A stretch of 64,000 nucleotides of DNA from positions 107,841-171,840 of the forward strand of contig JAJEGM010000001.1 in NCBI GenBank assembly GCA_022819825.1, read 5' to 3'. The notes below the pieces were generated by a model, which saw nothing but the letters and a program-made list of their open reading frames with translations, made no database searches and was not told where the DNA came from. The DNA comes from Acidimicrobiia bacterium (GTDB lineage Bacteria > Actinomycetota > Acidimicrobiia > Acidimicrobiales > Bin134). Positions 16,987-25,762 of this stretch are shown piece by piece (position 1 is the stretch's first letter; the number at the start of each line of letters is the position of its first letter). The translations under genes were made by a program, and so were the position numbers.

Positions 16987-18385
16987 ATCCGGATAACACG
17001 GTATCGGCAAAAAAATCGGGATTGATAGCCGTATACATCCGAAACGGGTTTTCGTAGACAAAGGCTCGGAAGTCTCCCTCGGTGATCAGCCCCTCCTGCA
17101 CCAAGCCGTAAGCCTCGTCCATGATCGATTCGATATCGGTCACGTCCCAGTGGCCGATGTCGGAGGAGAAAACCGCGTTGAGCCGCACGCCGCAGGGGTT
17201 GGCGGGTCCAAAGGCCACATGCACGCCCCGGTCGTCGGCCTCGCATCCGAAATAGAGCGACGACGCAAACGACTCGGCGATCTCCTCTTCTGATTCCACT
17301 TCGAGCCGGGTCCACTCGTCGGGCTCCTCGGGCGTACCCCCGTGGATGGGCATCCCGTGGGCGTACGAGGCCAGGTCGTCACCAAGAGTCGCCTTGAAAT
17401 CCTCGCCGTAGCGCTCGAAGTATCCGCCCAGCTCTTCGAGGTCGAGCAGGGCGGGGTCGAAGTTGCGCTGGATGGCGTCCCAACTGCGCTTCTCCCAATG
17501 CTCGATGATGTCGCACAAAAGCTGGGTGCCCCATGAAACGCCGCACTCCAAGAACACGAACGGCAGCTCGGGAATGCGGCGGGTGACCCCGCCCAAGAAC
17601 AGCGTCTTGCACAACTCGTACATCAGGGCCTGGAACTGGCCGATGTGGTTGGCGGTGTAGCTGGAAACGAAGGTGTGGATGCCAGGGCGGAAGGACAGGC
17701 CGCCGTGGAAGGTGGCGGCAAAGCCGAGCTCGACACACCGGCGCCACACCGGGTCGTAGTCATAGGCCGAGTCCAAGCCGTAACAGTCGAACCAGTGGTG
17801 CTGGCCGGGCCACAGCCATCCCGATCGGGTCTGGTGGTCGGGATCGTCGATGGGGCGCATAACTCCCTCGGCGAACACCACCACCTTCAGGCCCAGCGCG
17901 GCGCAGTGCTCCAACTCGGCGATGGCCTCATCGGGGGTGTGCGCGGGGATGATCCCGGCCATGGCCATGCGGTCGGAATAGGGGTTGTACACATCGGCGT
18001 AGAACTCGTTGAAGGCCCGGCACAGGCCGGTGCGGTAGTCGGCGTCTTCCACCGCGCAGCTGGTGAGGGTGTTGGTGGGGTAAAGCACTGAGTAGTCGAT
18101 GCCGATTTCAGGCATCCGCTCATAGAGCAGAGCGGGCAGCATGGCGGTGGCCCGGTCCATCACATTGGCGGTGTGGGTCCCCCACCAGGCTCCCTGAGGC
18201 GAACGGGTCCGACGGCGCTCGTCGAGGCTGCGGGCCATCTGCGCGTTGCGCATGGGGAGGCCCTCAGATAGGTACCGCCCGTACAGGTCGGCACCCAGCA
18301 CCCGCTCAAGGTGGGGCTGCTGGGCCGCGGTGATCTCCAGCACATGGCCATCGGCGTCGATCACCGGGTGGCCGAATCGGCTCAC
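16976..18385 (-). CDS. Amidohydrolase_2-family protein (divergent, 469 aa)
   Basis: 469 aa, longer than its two neighbours. N-terminus VIDADGHVLE carries the D-x-D-G-H metal motif. Further signatures are GLCRAFNEFYADVYNPYSDRMAMAGIIPAHTPDEAIAELEHCAALGLKVVVF, AATFHGGLSF with a His, and the end SSDIGHWDVTDIESIMDEAYGL, which holds the catalytic Asp. It belongs to the amidohydrolase 2 / ACMSD superfamily but to another branch than the 406- and 413-aa proteins. It overlaps the SOD gene by 11 bases. The substrate is unknown. Confidence 0.82.
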   Translation of the reverse strand: MSRFGHPVIDADGHVLEITAAQQPHLERVLGADLYGRYLSEGLPMRNAQMARSLDERRRTRSPQGAWWGTHTANVMDRATAMLPALLYERMPEIGIDYSVLYPTNTLTSCAVEDADYRTGLCRAFNEFYADVYNPYSDRMAMAGIIPAHTPDEAIAELEHCAALGLKVVVFAEGVMRPIDDPDHQTRSGWLWPGQHHWFDCYGLDSAYDYDPVWRRCVELGFAATFHGGLSFRPGIHTFVSSYTANHIGQFQALMYELCKTLFLGGVTRRIPELPFVFLECGVSWGTQLLCDIIEHWEKRSWDAIQRNFDPALLDLEELGGYFERYGEDFKATLGDDLASYAHGMPIHGGTPEEPDEWTRLEVESEEEIAESFASSLYFGCEADDRGVHVAFGPANPCGVRLNAVFSSDIGHWDVTDIESIMDEAYGLVQEGLITEGDFRAFVYENPFRMYTAINPDFFADTVLSGYGV

Positions 18386-18432
18386 GGATGTCTCCGCGTC
18401 ACGTCAAGCAGTGAGCCGCAACCGATCTTGGT

Positions 18433-19653
18433 CTACGGGATGCAGACGTCGGGCAGCGGGTGGCGGAACAGGCGAGCCGCGTTCTCGTGGGTGAGCTTGC
18501 GGATCACGTCGTCGCTCAAGTGCCCCAGCTTCGACTCCAGAGTGTCTTGGCACTCGGGCCATGTGGAGTCGGCGTGGGGATAGTCGGTCTCCACCATGGT
18601 GTGATCGAGGTTGAGAGCGATAACAGCGTCTATGGACGACGGGTCGTTGATGGTGCAGTAGTAGAAGTTGCGCATCAGCACCTCATGGGGGCCGATGTCG
18701 GTGCCGCCGGGCCACACCCCCCGCCCGTGACCGGAGATCTCAATCTGGTGCTTGAGCCGGTCGTACATGATGGGCACCCAGCCGCAGCCCCCCTCCGACA
18801 TGGCGATCTTGATGTTGGGATAGCGCACGGGAATGCCCGACCACACCCAGTCGGCCGCGGCGGCATAGGCGTGCATTTGGAACATAGTGGCCCCCACACC
18901 AATGGGCGGGCCGCCGGGATCTGTGGGCATGATGTGGCCCGACGACGCCACATGCAGGCAGATCACGGTGTCGGTCTCCTCGCAGGCCTTCCACACCGGT
19001 TCCCACCAGTCGCTGTGGATGGAAGGCAGGCCGAGATTGTGGGGTATCTCGGGCAGCGTGACGGCCACGAAACCCCGCTCCGCGTTGCGGCGTATTTCGG
19101 CCGCAGCCAGTTCGGCATCCTTGAGCCAGGTGATGCCCATGGGGATGATGCGCTCCGGATAGGAGCCCCACCACTCCTCGTAAATCCAGTCGTTGAAGGC
19201 TCGGGTGACGGCCAAGCCCAACTCGGGATCGGAGCAGTCGGAGTAGACCCGGCCGCAGAAGCCGGTGATCTGGCTGGGGAAGCAGATCGACGCCCAGATG
19301 CCGCCCAGGTCCATGTCGTGGATGCGGGCCTTGATATCCCAGGAGCCCCGGCGCATGTCGGAGAAACGGGCGGGCTCCATGGTGAAGTCGTTCCGATCAG
19401 CCCGTCCCACCAGGGCGTTCAGGCCGAGCTGGGCGTAGATCTCGCCGTCGAACTCCCAGTGCTGGCCCCCGTCACCGCTCTCGACCACCTTCGGCGCCCG
19501 GTCCGCAAAGCGGGCTGGCACCCGGCCCTCGAACAGCCAGGGAGGCTCCACGAGGTGGTCGTCAACCGAGATGAGCGTGTAGCGGATGCGCTGGGGCTCG
19601 GGGTCGGGAAGCAGCAGATCACTGGGCTTCTCGTGGATATCGACGATGGCCAT
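18433..19653 (-). CDS. Amidohydrolase_2-family (ACMSD-like) protein, paralog of the 413-aa enzyme
   Basis: 406 aa. It shares with the 13.9-15.1 kb protein the motifs SVDDHLVEPPWLFEGRVPARFADRAPKV-like start, LPEIPHNLGLPSIHSDWWEPVWKACEE, CLHVASSGH, and VETDYPHADSTWPECQDTL. Metal ligands are expected at the DDH motif, the His of CLHV and the Asp of TETDYPH/VETDYPH. The likely reaction is non-oxidative decarboxylation or hydrolysis of an aromatic or alicyclic acid. It is followed by the 469-aa amidohydrolase after about 47 bases, so all genes from here to 13.6 kb may form one transcription unit with P450 and SOD. Confidence 0.85.
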   Translation of the reverse strand: MAIVDIHEKPSDLLLPDPEPQRIRYTLISVDDHLVEPPWLFEGRVPARFADRAPKVVESGDGGQHWEFDGEIYAQLGLNALVGRADRNDFTMEPARFSDMRRGSWDIKARIHDMDLGGIWASICFPSQITGFCGRVYSDCSDPELGLAVTRAFNDWIYEEWWGSYPERIIPMGITWLKDAELAAAEIRRNAERGFVAVTLPEIPHNLGLPSIHSDWWEPVWKACEETDTVICLHVASSGHIMPTDPGGPPIGVGATMFQMHAYAAAADWVWSGIPVRYPNIKIAMSEGGCGWVPIMYDRLKHQIEISGHGRGVWPGGTDIGPHEVLMRNFYYCTINDPSSIDAVIALNLDHTMVETDYPHADSTWPECQDTLESKLGHLSDDVIRKLTHENAARLFRHPLPDVCIP

Positions 19654-19734
19654 GGTCGAAGCCTACGGTCCTTGAAGCGACCGGCGCTAGAAGCCAGCCC
19701 CTCAAAATCCGGATTTCGCGCTGGTGGCCTCGGC

Positions 19735-20109
19735 TCAGTCCAAGCCAGCCGCCCGGAACGCCCGGCTGAGCAACGGTGGGACCTCCCCCACCGCAGCCTC
19801 CTCCATGTCCTCCTCATCGACTTCCTCCATAGTGGGAAGCCGGAGGGGGCCAGAAGAGCCCGACGAGTCGGACGCACCGTCGTCGACCAGCACCAGTTCG
19901 GGCTCCGTGGCAGGGGAGCGCGAATCTGCCAGAGTCCATCCCAGTGGAACGACCACTGCATCAGCATGAACCCGACACAGCGGCACGCCGCCAATGCCAC
20001 GCTCCTCGTGGATATCCACCAGGTGGGCCGCCAGCTCCCGGGCACCGATCAACAGAATCGCCGAAGCACGTTTGCCGCATGAGACACGAGCGCAGAACTT
20101 CACCGACAT
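19735..20109 (-). CDS. DUF3499-family zinc-binding protein
   Basis: 124 aa. The N-terminal 60 residues (FCARVSCGKRASAILLIGARELAAHLVD... VPLCRVHADAVVVPLGWTL) match the actinobacterial DUF3499 pattern: CxxxxCG, a middle strand, then C-x2-H near a GW motif, suitable for a zinc ion. The C-terminal half is acidic and low-complexity (EEVDEEDMEEAAVGEVPPLL). In other actinobacteria this family commonly sits near a phosphomannomutase gene, and a phosphohexomutase lies 2 kb away here, which supports the identification. Molecular function is unknown. Confidence 0.7.
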   Translation of the reverse strand: MSVKFCARVSCGKRASAILLIGARELAAHLVDIHEERGIGGVPLCRVHADAVVVPLGWTLADSRSPATEPELVLVDDGASDSSGSSGPLRLPTMEEVDEEDMEEAAVGEVPPLLSRAFRAAGLD

Positions 20110-20180
20110 ACCCAGAAAATACCCTCGGAGAAGTCACAAATAACGGATACCCCGGTTGCACCATCTTGTGGAACCGCAGT

Positions 20181-20255
20181 AGATAGGTTGGGAATGGAAT
20201 CAGGTAATGGGCGAGCCGATGGAATCCGGAGATAGGTGAAGGAATGGAGTCGGGT
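20181..20255 (+). repeat. Imperfect direct repeat duplicating the start region, with a 13-codon leader ORF
   Basis: Two copies of a 25-26 base segment (20181-20205 and 20230-20255) share AGATAGGT, GGAATGGA and GGT in register; the second copy is the ribosome-binding and start region of the NicX-like gene. The first copy starts a small frame, ATG at 20194 to TAG at 20233-20235, encoding MESGNGRADGIRR. The real protein begins MESGAVDRR. The leader frame ends nine bases before the real ATG. This could be a chance duplication or a translated leader that couples to the main gene. Confidence 0.6.
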
Positions 20256-21248
20256 GCTGTTGATCGGCGTGCGGTGGAGGTTGTGGCCCGCCAATTGGAG
20301 CTATGCCGGGCTGCCCCGGGCCGCCCCGCAATAGTGCTGGCCGATGGAGACACCGATCCGGCCCTTCTGAATGTCGTTGTCCATGCCCTCGACAAGATCG
20401 GAGCTCTCCCGAGGACCGTCTTGACCGACGACCAACCAATGGGCGGAATGGATGCTGATCTGACTCCGCCCGATATCGTCGTCAGCCTCCTCAATTCCCA
20501 CTCAGACGCGGTGGACGCTCACGTCCCCCCAAACTGTCGGGTGTTGTCGGTTGTGGCCCACAACACTGGCGAGTTGCGAGGAGTGGTGCCCCACGTCGGC
20601 TTGAGCCGCCGGGTGAAACGGGGCTTGGAGCTTCTTGAAGCCGGACAGCAGCTGCACGTTGGCGACGACCGCGGCACAAACTTGCGAGTGGGCCTCAAGG
20701 ACGCACGCCGATGGATGCATGACGGGATGGCGACGACCCCGGGCAAGGTTGCCGAGTGGCCTCGGGGGATGATCGGGACGGCTCCGGCGCCGGGAACTGC
20801 CAAGGGCACAGTGGTGATGTCTCCGGGCGATATATGGCTCCCGATGGGGTGGTACGCCCGATCGTCGGTCGTGCTGACATTCGAAGGAGGCCGGATGGTG
20901 AGCATCGAGGGTCCGCAGAGCGAGACCGATGCCATCCGAGCCCATCTGGCCTCGGTGGGCACTCCTTCGGCCTACCGACTCGATGCTGTGGAGATAGGTC
21001 TGTTGTGGGTCGACAGTCCTCGGCCACCGGCCCTGTTCGAACCGGGCTTGGCTGAGTCCTTCGGGGTTGCCGACCGCTATGGCCATGTGGTGATCGCGAC
21101 GGGCGACTACCCGACCGTGGGCATCGCCTGCTGCTTGAGGAGCGCCACGGTGGCGGTCGACGAGGTGGCTGCTGTCCGGTCTGGCCAGCCCCAAAGCGAG
21201 CTCGCTCCCGACATCTACGAGCAGGCCGCCCACCGCTTCCCGTTGTAG
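20244..21248 (+). CDS. NicX / M29-aminopeptidase-like fold protein (possible dihydroxypyridine dioxygenase relative)
   Basis: 334 aa. Segments match, by eye, the 2,5-dihydroxypyridine 5,6-dioxygenase / M29-like family: VEVVARQLELCRAAPGRPAIVLAD at the N-terminus, GTNLRVGLKDAR, WPRGMIGTAPAPGTAKGTVVMSPGD in the middle, then VVLTFEGGRMVSIEG and AVEIGLLW. In the family, His and Asp/Glu residues in the second half bind Fe(II); here the HV and GD/EIG residues are candidates, but I cannot fix the ligand set. No signal peptide. GAAGG precedes ATG. The stop shares a base with the GTG of the aldo/keto reductase. A role in N-heterocycle or aromatic catabolism is a tentative inference. Confidence 0.5.
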   Translation: MESGAVDRRAVEVVARQLELCRAAPGRPAIVLADGDTDPALLNVVVHALDKIGALPRTVLTDDQPMGGMDADLTPPDIVVSLLNSHSDAVDAHVPPNCRVLSVVAHNTGELRGVVPHVGLSRRVKRGLELLEAGQQLHVGDDRGTNLRVGLKDARRWMHDGMATTPGKVAEWPRGMIGTAPAPGTAKGTVVMSPGDIWLPMGWYARSSVVLTFEGGRMVSIEGPQSETDAIRAHLASVGTPSAYRLDAVEIGLLWVDSPRPPALFEPGLAESFGVADRYGHVVIATGDYPTVGIACCLRSATVAVDEVAAVRSGQPQSELAPDIYEQAAHRFPL

Positions 21249-22192
21249 TGTCCGAGCGCATGGAGATGCGCAGCATTGGGAACTTGTCGGTTTCGGTAAT
21301 CGGGCTGGGGTGCAACAACTTCGGCATGACCATTGACGCCGATGCCAGCCAGACCGTGGTGGATGCGGCGATTGACGCCGGGATCAACTACTTCGACACC
21401 GCCGACTTGTACGGCCGGGGCAAGTCAGAGGAGTTTTTGGGTGCGGCGTTGGGCAGCCGGCGCGACCAAGTGATCGTCGCCACTAAGTTCGGGCACCCCG
21501 GTGCCCTGCCCGAGGGGCAGAAGGGCGGCGACCCAGCCTGGATTCGCCAAGCGGTCGAAGCCAGCCTCACCCGGCTCAACACCGACCGCATCGACCACTA
21601 CCAGCTCCACATGCCCGACACCGAGACCCCTCAGGCCGAGACGCTGGGAGCACTTCAAGAGCTGGTCGACGAGGGGAAGGTGCTGGAGACCGGATGCTCC
21701 AACTTCAGCGCTGAACAAATCGACGAGGCCGCCGGGGCCGCGGCGGAGGTTGAAGCGGGGAACTATGCCAGCGTTCAAAACCACTATTCGGTGCTGACCC
21801 GCAATGTGGAGGATGAGGGAGTGATCGATGCCTGTGAGCGCACTGGCATGACGGTGGTTCCCTACTTCCCCCTGGAGTCTGGATTGCTCACTGGCAAGTA
21901 CTCGGGGATGACGCCTCCTGAGGGTGCCCGCCTGTCGATGTGGAAGGGCGAGATGCGGGACATGTTTTTGAGCGAGGACAACCTGGCCGCGGTCGACCGG
22001 CTCACCAGCTATGCCACCGACCAGGGCCACAGCATCTTGGAACTGGCCATCGGCTGGCTGGCCTCCAATCCGGCAGTGGCTACCGTGATCTGCGGCGCCA
22101 CCAAGCCCTCCCAAGTGGCCTCCAACGTGGCCGCAGCAAGCTGGACCATGAGTCCTGCTCAGCGGTCCGAGATCGCAGCGTTGGCTTCATAG
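21248..22192 (+). CDS. Aldo/keto reductase
   Basis: 314 aa; the GTG start shares its G with the TAG stop of the upstream gene. The catalytic tetrad is Asp50 and Tyr55 (FDTADLYG), Lys80 (ATKFG) and the His of HYQLHMPD. The C-terminal NADPH-binding region is VATVICGATKPSQVASNV. It reduces an aldehyde or ketone in the cytoplasm. The layout is typical of the AKR family of bacterial 'YghZ/Tas-like' barrels. The 3' end overlaps the 3' end of the convergent phosphohexomutase by six bases. Confidence 0.9.
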   Translation: MSERMEMRSIGNLSVSVIGLGCNNFGMTIDADASQTVVDAAIDAGINYFDTADLYGRGKSEEFLGAALGSRRDQVIVATKFGHPGALPEGQKGGDPAWIRQAVEASLTRLNTDRIDHYQLHMPDTETPQAETLGALQELVDEGKVLETGCSNFSAEQIDEAAGAAAEVEAGNYASVQNHYSVLTRNVEDEGVIDACERTGMTVVPYFPLESGLLTGKYSGMTPPEGARLSMWKGEMRDMFLSEDNLAAVDRLTSYATDQGHSILELAIGWLASNPAVATVICGATKPSQVASNVAAASWTMSPAQRSEIAALAS

Positions 22193-23809
22193 TCCGAGAA
22201 TCAACTCTCGAACCGCTTCGCTCAAAGTCAGGAGGGGGTCGGGGAACTGGATGTCGCCGACCACTTCGATGTAGCCCTTGATCTGGGGTTCTGTGCCGCT
22301 GGGACGTAGCGACACCCGGCTATCGTCGGCCAAGTCGAATCGGAGCACGTCGGCATTGGGCAGCCCCTCCACTCCGTCTCGATAGTCGGTGGTCCGGACC
22401 ACCTCGGTCTCGCCAAACCGGACGGGCCGGGCCGTTCGGATTGCGTCCATGATCTCTGATCCGGTGCGGCTACCCAGATTCACGCTGACCTGATAAGTGC
22501 GGTGGAGGCCGAACTCGTCCATCAACTCGGCCAGCCGTTCGATGGGGGTTCGGCCGTCTTCCATCACCAGGGCTCGGCACAAAGCGACGAATTGCACTGC
22601 CGCGCTGATGCCGTCCTTGTCTCTCACGGCGTCGTTACAGGCGAAGCCCAGCGCCTCTTCGTAGCCGAACACCAGCCTCCAAGGCAGGCCATCGCTCCGA
22701 GGCACAAGATTGTCGGCCGCTCGGGCGATCCACTTGAATCCGGTCAGCGTCTCCACGTGGGTGGCCCCCCGGGCTTCGGCGATACGGCCTACCAGCCGGC
22801 CGGAAACGATGCTGTTGGCCACCACTCTCTCGGTGCCGCCAGGGGTGGTCTCCAGCATCCAGTCGCACAGGAGGGCGCCAATCTCGTCGCCGGTCAGAAT
22901 GCGCCATTCGTTGTCGTAGGCCCATACCGCGGCGGCCAGCCGGTCGGCGTCGGGGTCGGAGGCCAACGCCAACGGCGTGTCGATCTGTTCTGCTCGGCGG
23001 ATCACCCTGGCCAATGTGTCGTGGTTCTCGGGGTTGGGCGAGACCACGTTGCGGAACAGCGGGTCGGGCTCGGCCTCGTCCTCCACCACGTAGGGGCGCC
23101 CATTGTTGATTTGTTCTAGGGCTTGACTGAGTAGAGGCAGGCCGACGCCTTGGAGCGGGGTGTAGGCCAGCGGATGAAACGGTCCGCGGATAGCCACGTT
23201 CGCCAAGATCGCAGTGGTGTATTCGGCGCTGACGTCGACTCTCTCAGGTGACGCCGACGCCAACTCCCGAGTAGGCAGCGGCTGAGAGACGATTGCTGCT
23301 TCGATGGTCTGGTCGTGGGGAGGAATTATCTGGGCACCATCGCCCAAATACACCTTGATGCCGTTGTCGCCAGCCGGGTTGTGGCTGGCGGTGACCATCA
23401 CACCGGCGTCGGCCCCAAGGTGGGTGACCGCGAAGGCCAACACCGGGGTCGGCGATTTCGGGGGGAGCATCATGGGATGGCAACCGGCCGCCGCAAGCAC
23501 TGAGGCCACGTCTTGCGCGAACACATCGGAGTTCTGGCGGGCGTCGAAGCCGATCACCACCTTGGCCCCCGGACCTACGTGGGTGGCCAATGCCGCTGCC
23601 GTCTGGCGGACTACCACCCGGTTTATGCGGTTGGGGCCGACGCCCATCGGGCCTCGGATTCCGGCAGTGCCGAACCGGAGACGGTCGCCGAAGCGGTCGT
23701 CGATCCCGGCTTGGTCGCCAGCGTCAATCAGCTGCCGCAATTCGGCTCGGGTGGCCGGATCGGGGTCGGCAGCCAGCCAGTCCTCGGGCGTCGGGGCCTG
23801 GGGACTCAC
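22187..23809 (-). CDS. Phosphomannomutase/phosphoglucomutase (alpha-D-phosphohexomutase)
   Basis: 540 aa, four-domain phosphohexomutase of the 540-580-aa PGM2-like kind. Active-site serine loop TASHNPAGDNGIKVY has Ser142. The metal loop is ASDPDADRLAAA, the sugar-specificity loop GYEEALGF, and the phosphate-binding loop near the C-terminus RPSGTEPQIKGYIEV. The N-terminal RFGTAGIRGPMGVGPNRIN is standard. It interconverts hexose 1- and 6-phosphates. The stop side meets the convergent aldo/keto reductase, and its start overlaps the upstream nucleoside phosphorylase stop by four bases (ATGA). Ribose-1-phosphate from that enzyme could be isomerised by PGM2-like members. Confidence 0.93.
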   Translation of the reverse strand: MSPQAPTPEDWLAADPDPATRAELRQLIDAGDQAGIDDRFGDRLRFGTAGIRGPMGVGPNRINRVVVRQTAAALATHVGPGAKVVIGFDARQNSDVFAQDVASVLAAAGCHPMMLPPKSPTPVLAFAVTHLGADAGVMVTASHNPAGDNGIKVYLGDGAQIIPPHDQTIEAAIVSQPLPTRELASASPERVDVSAEYTTAILANVAIRGPFHPLAYTPLQGVGLPLLSQALEQINNGRPYVVEDEAEPDPLFRNVVSPNPENHDTLARVIRRAEQIDTPLALASDPDADRLAAAVWAYDNEWRILTGDEIGALLCDWMLETTPGGTERVVANSIVSGRLVGRIAEARGATHVETLTGFKWIARAADNLVPRSDGLPWRLVFGYEEALGFACNDAVRDKDGISAAVQFVALCRALVMEDGRTPIERLAELMDEFGLHRTYQVSVNLGSRTGSEIMDAIRTARPVRFGETEVVRTTDYRDGVEGLPNADVLRFDLADDSRVSLRPSGTEPQIKGYIEVVGDIQFPDPLLTLSEAVRELILGL

Positions 23810-24615
23810 AGCACTTTGATGACAGTGCTCAGCACTTCGGCGACCCGGCTCTGGGCGGCCTGGCCGGCGTCTAGCACCTCTTGGTGGTCCAGTGCCTCCC
23901 CCATACCGGCAGCCGCGTTGGTGACCAGCGACACCCCAGCCACCTCGGCCCCCAGATGGCGGACGGCGATGGCCTCCAGCACGGTGGACATGCCCACCAA
24001 GTCGGCCCCCATTCGGGCCAGCGTGGTGATCTCCGCCGGGGTCTCGAAGTGCGGCCCCACCAATCCGGCGTATACCCCCTCGCCCACCGAGGGGTCGATG
24101 CGACGCACGGCCTCGCGGATGCGGGACGAGTACAGATCGGTCAGGTCGGTGAACCGGATGGCGTAGCCCTCAGGCGGGGCCGGGCCGAACAGCGGGGACT
24201 GGCCGGTGAGATTGATGTGGTCGCTGATCAGCACCGGCTGTCCCACACCGAAGGCGGGGTTCATGCAACCCGCGGCGTTGGTGAGCACCACCGTGGAGCA
24301 ACCTGCCGCCACCGCGGCCCGCACACCGTGGACCACGTCGGCCGGGGGATGGCCCTCGTAGAGATGAACCCGTCCGGCCATCACCAGCACCCGCCGGCCG
24401 TCAACGGTCACCGATCGGAGGGTTCCGCCATGGCCGGGCACCGACGGGGGGTGGAATCCGGCGATGGTCTCGGCCGCGACCACCGCATCCGCTGCGCCCA
24501 ACCCTTCGGCGACCTCCGCCCAGCCCGAACCCAGCACCACGGCAGCGTCAAAACGACCGCCCAACCGCTCGACCAGCTCGGCTCCGGCCTGCTCGGCCCG
24601 TTCGAATGGGTTCAT
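23806..24615 (-). CDS. punA: Purine-nucleoside phosphorylase
   Basis: 269 aa, trimeric-type PNP length. Motifs: VLGSGWAEV with the phosphate-binding Ser, GHGGTL, LYEGHPPADVVHGVRAA, LTNAAGCMNPAFGVGQPVLISDHINLTG (usually NAAGGL; here NAAGCM). It cleaves purine (deoxy)nucleosides with phosphate. It is followed by the phosphohexomutase with an ATGA overlap, and an adenosine-kinase-like gene lies 54 bases upstream on the same strand, so the three form a nucleoside salvage unit. Confidence 0.93.
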   Translation of the reverse strand: MNPFERAEQAGAELVERLGGRFDAAVVLGSGWAEVAEGLGAADAVVAAETIAGFHPPSVPGHGGTLRSVTVDGRRVLVMAGRVHLYEGHPPADVVHGVRAAVAAGCSTVVLTNAAGCMNPAFGVGQPVLISDHINLTGQSPLFGPAPPEGYAIRFTDLTDLYSSRIREAVRRIDPSVGEGVYAGLVGPHFETPAEITTLARMGADLVGMSTVLEAIAVRHLGAEVAGVSLVTNAAAGMGEALDHQEVLDAGQAAQSRVAEVLSTVIKVL

Positions 24616-24669
24616 ACCCCGATGGTAGAAGGCATTGATGACACATCCCGCACCGCGTTCGGTGGGGAG

Positions 24670-25650
24670 TTACTGGGCCAAATGGGCCAGCGAGCCAGAG
24701 GGGCGGGCGCCGAACTGGCTGATGGTCTCGGTGGCGGCCAAAGAGCCCAGCCTTCCGCACTGGGCCAAGTCCATACCCCGAGTCCAGCCGTAGAGGAAAC
24801 CGGAGGCGTACAGGTCGCCGGCTCCGGTGGTGTCCACCACTTCAGCCGTGGGCGCGGCCGGCACCTCGATGATCTCGGTGGGGGTGACCAGCACCGATCC
24901 CTGCTCGCTCCGGGTCAGCGCGGCCACTTGGCACCTTCCCTGCACCGCGGCCACCGCAGCCTCGAAGTCGTCGCCGGTCTCATACAGCGTGCAGATCTCG
25001 TGCTCGTTGCCGAACAGCAGGTCGATGGGCCCGTCCACCAAGTCGAGCCATTCCTGGTGGTGGCGCTTTACGCAGAAGCTGTCCGACAGCGTGAACGAGA
25101 TTGTCCCCCCGGCAGCCGAGCAGATGGAGATGGCCTTGCGGATGGCCTCCTTGGTGATGGCCACGTCCCAGATGTAGCCCTCGCAGTACAGCACCTGCGC
25201 CGCGCCCACCAGGTCGGGATCGATGTCGTCGGGGTGAAGTTCGGTGCTGGCCCCCAGGTAGGTGTTCATGGTGCGGGCCGCGTCGGGGGTCACGATGATG
25301 AGACAACGGGCGGTGGGCGGCCCATCAGCGGCCCGAGCCACCTCGAAGCGCACCCCCAGCGCCCCGATGTCGTGGGCGAACACCTCGCCGAGCTGATCGT
25401 CGCGCACCTTTCCGATGTACCCCACCTGTCCGCCGAACGAGGCCACCCCGGCCACCGTGTTGGCTGCCGAGCCCCCCGATGTCTCGATGGCCGGCGCCAT
25501 GGCCCCGTAAAGTTCCTCGGCCCGCTCGGCATCGATCAGCGTCATCGCCCCTTTCACCAGGCCATGAGCGTCGATGAACTCGTGATCCTCGGTGCTGATC
25601 ACATCAACAATGGCGTTCCCGATCCCCACCACGTCCAACGCCCCACTCAT
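24670..25650 (-). CDS. PfkB-family nucleoside kinase, adenosine-kinase-like
   Basis: 326 aa. The N-terminal VVGIGNAIVDVIS, SGGSAANTVAGVASFGG and TGAGD motif (DTTGAGDLYASGFLYG, with catalytic Asp of GAGD) define the PfkB fold. The AKTMNTYLGASTEL-like stretch (here ARTMNTYLGASTEL) and ISFTLSDSFCVKRH resemble bacterial adenosine kinases, although some members phosphorylate other sugars. ATP-dependent phosphorylation of adenosine to AMP fits well with the purine nucleoside phosphorylase next to it. The start is ATG at 25650. Confidence 0.85.
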   Translation of the reverse strand: MSGALDVVGIGNAIVDVISTEDHEFIDAHGLVKGAMTLIDAERAEELYGAMAPAIETSGGSAANTVAGVASFGGQVGYIGKVRDDQLGEVFAHDIGALGVRFEVARAADGPPTARCLIIVTPDAARTMNTYLGASTELHPDDIDPDLVGAAQVLYCEGYIWDVAITKEAIRKAISICSAAGGTISFTLSDSFCVKRHHQEWLDLVDGPIDLLFGNEHEICTLYETGDDFEAAVAAVQGRCQVAALTRSEQGSVLVTPTEIIEVPAAPTAEVVDTTGAGDLYASGFLYGWTRGMDLAQCGRLGSLAATETISQFGARPSGSLAHLAQ

Positions 25651-25762
25651 AGCAGCCCGAGGCTACCGACCGCTCCGGCGACAGAACCAAGACTGGCAAT
25701 TCAACCCGTCTCGCCATGACATCTACCCGTGAATCTAAGGTGGAATCGGTGAGGCCGAGCCC

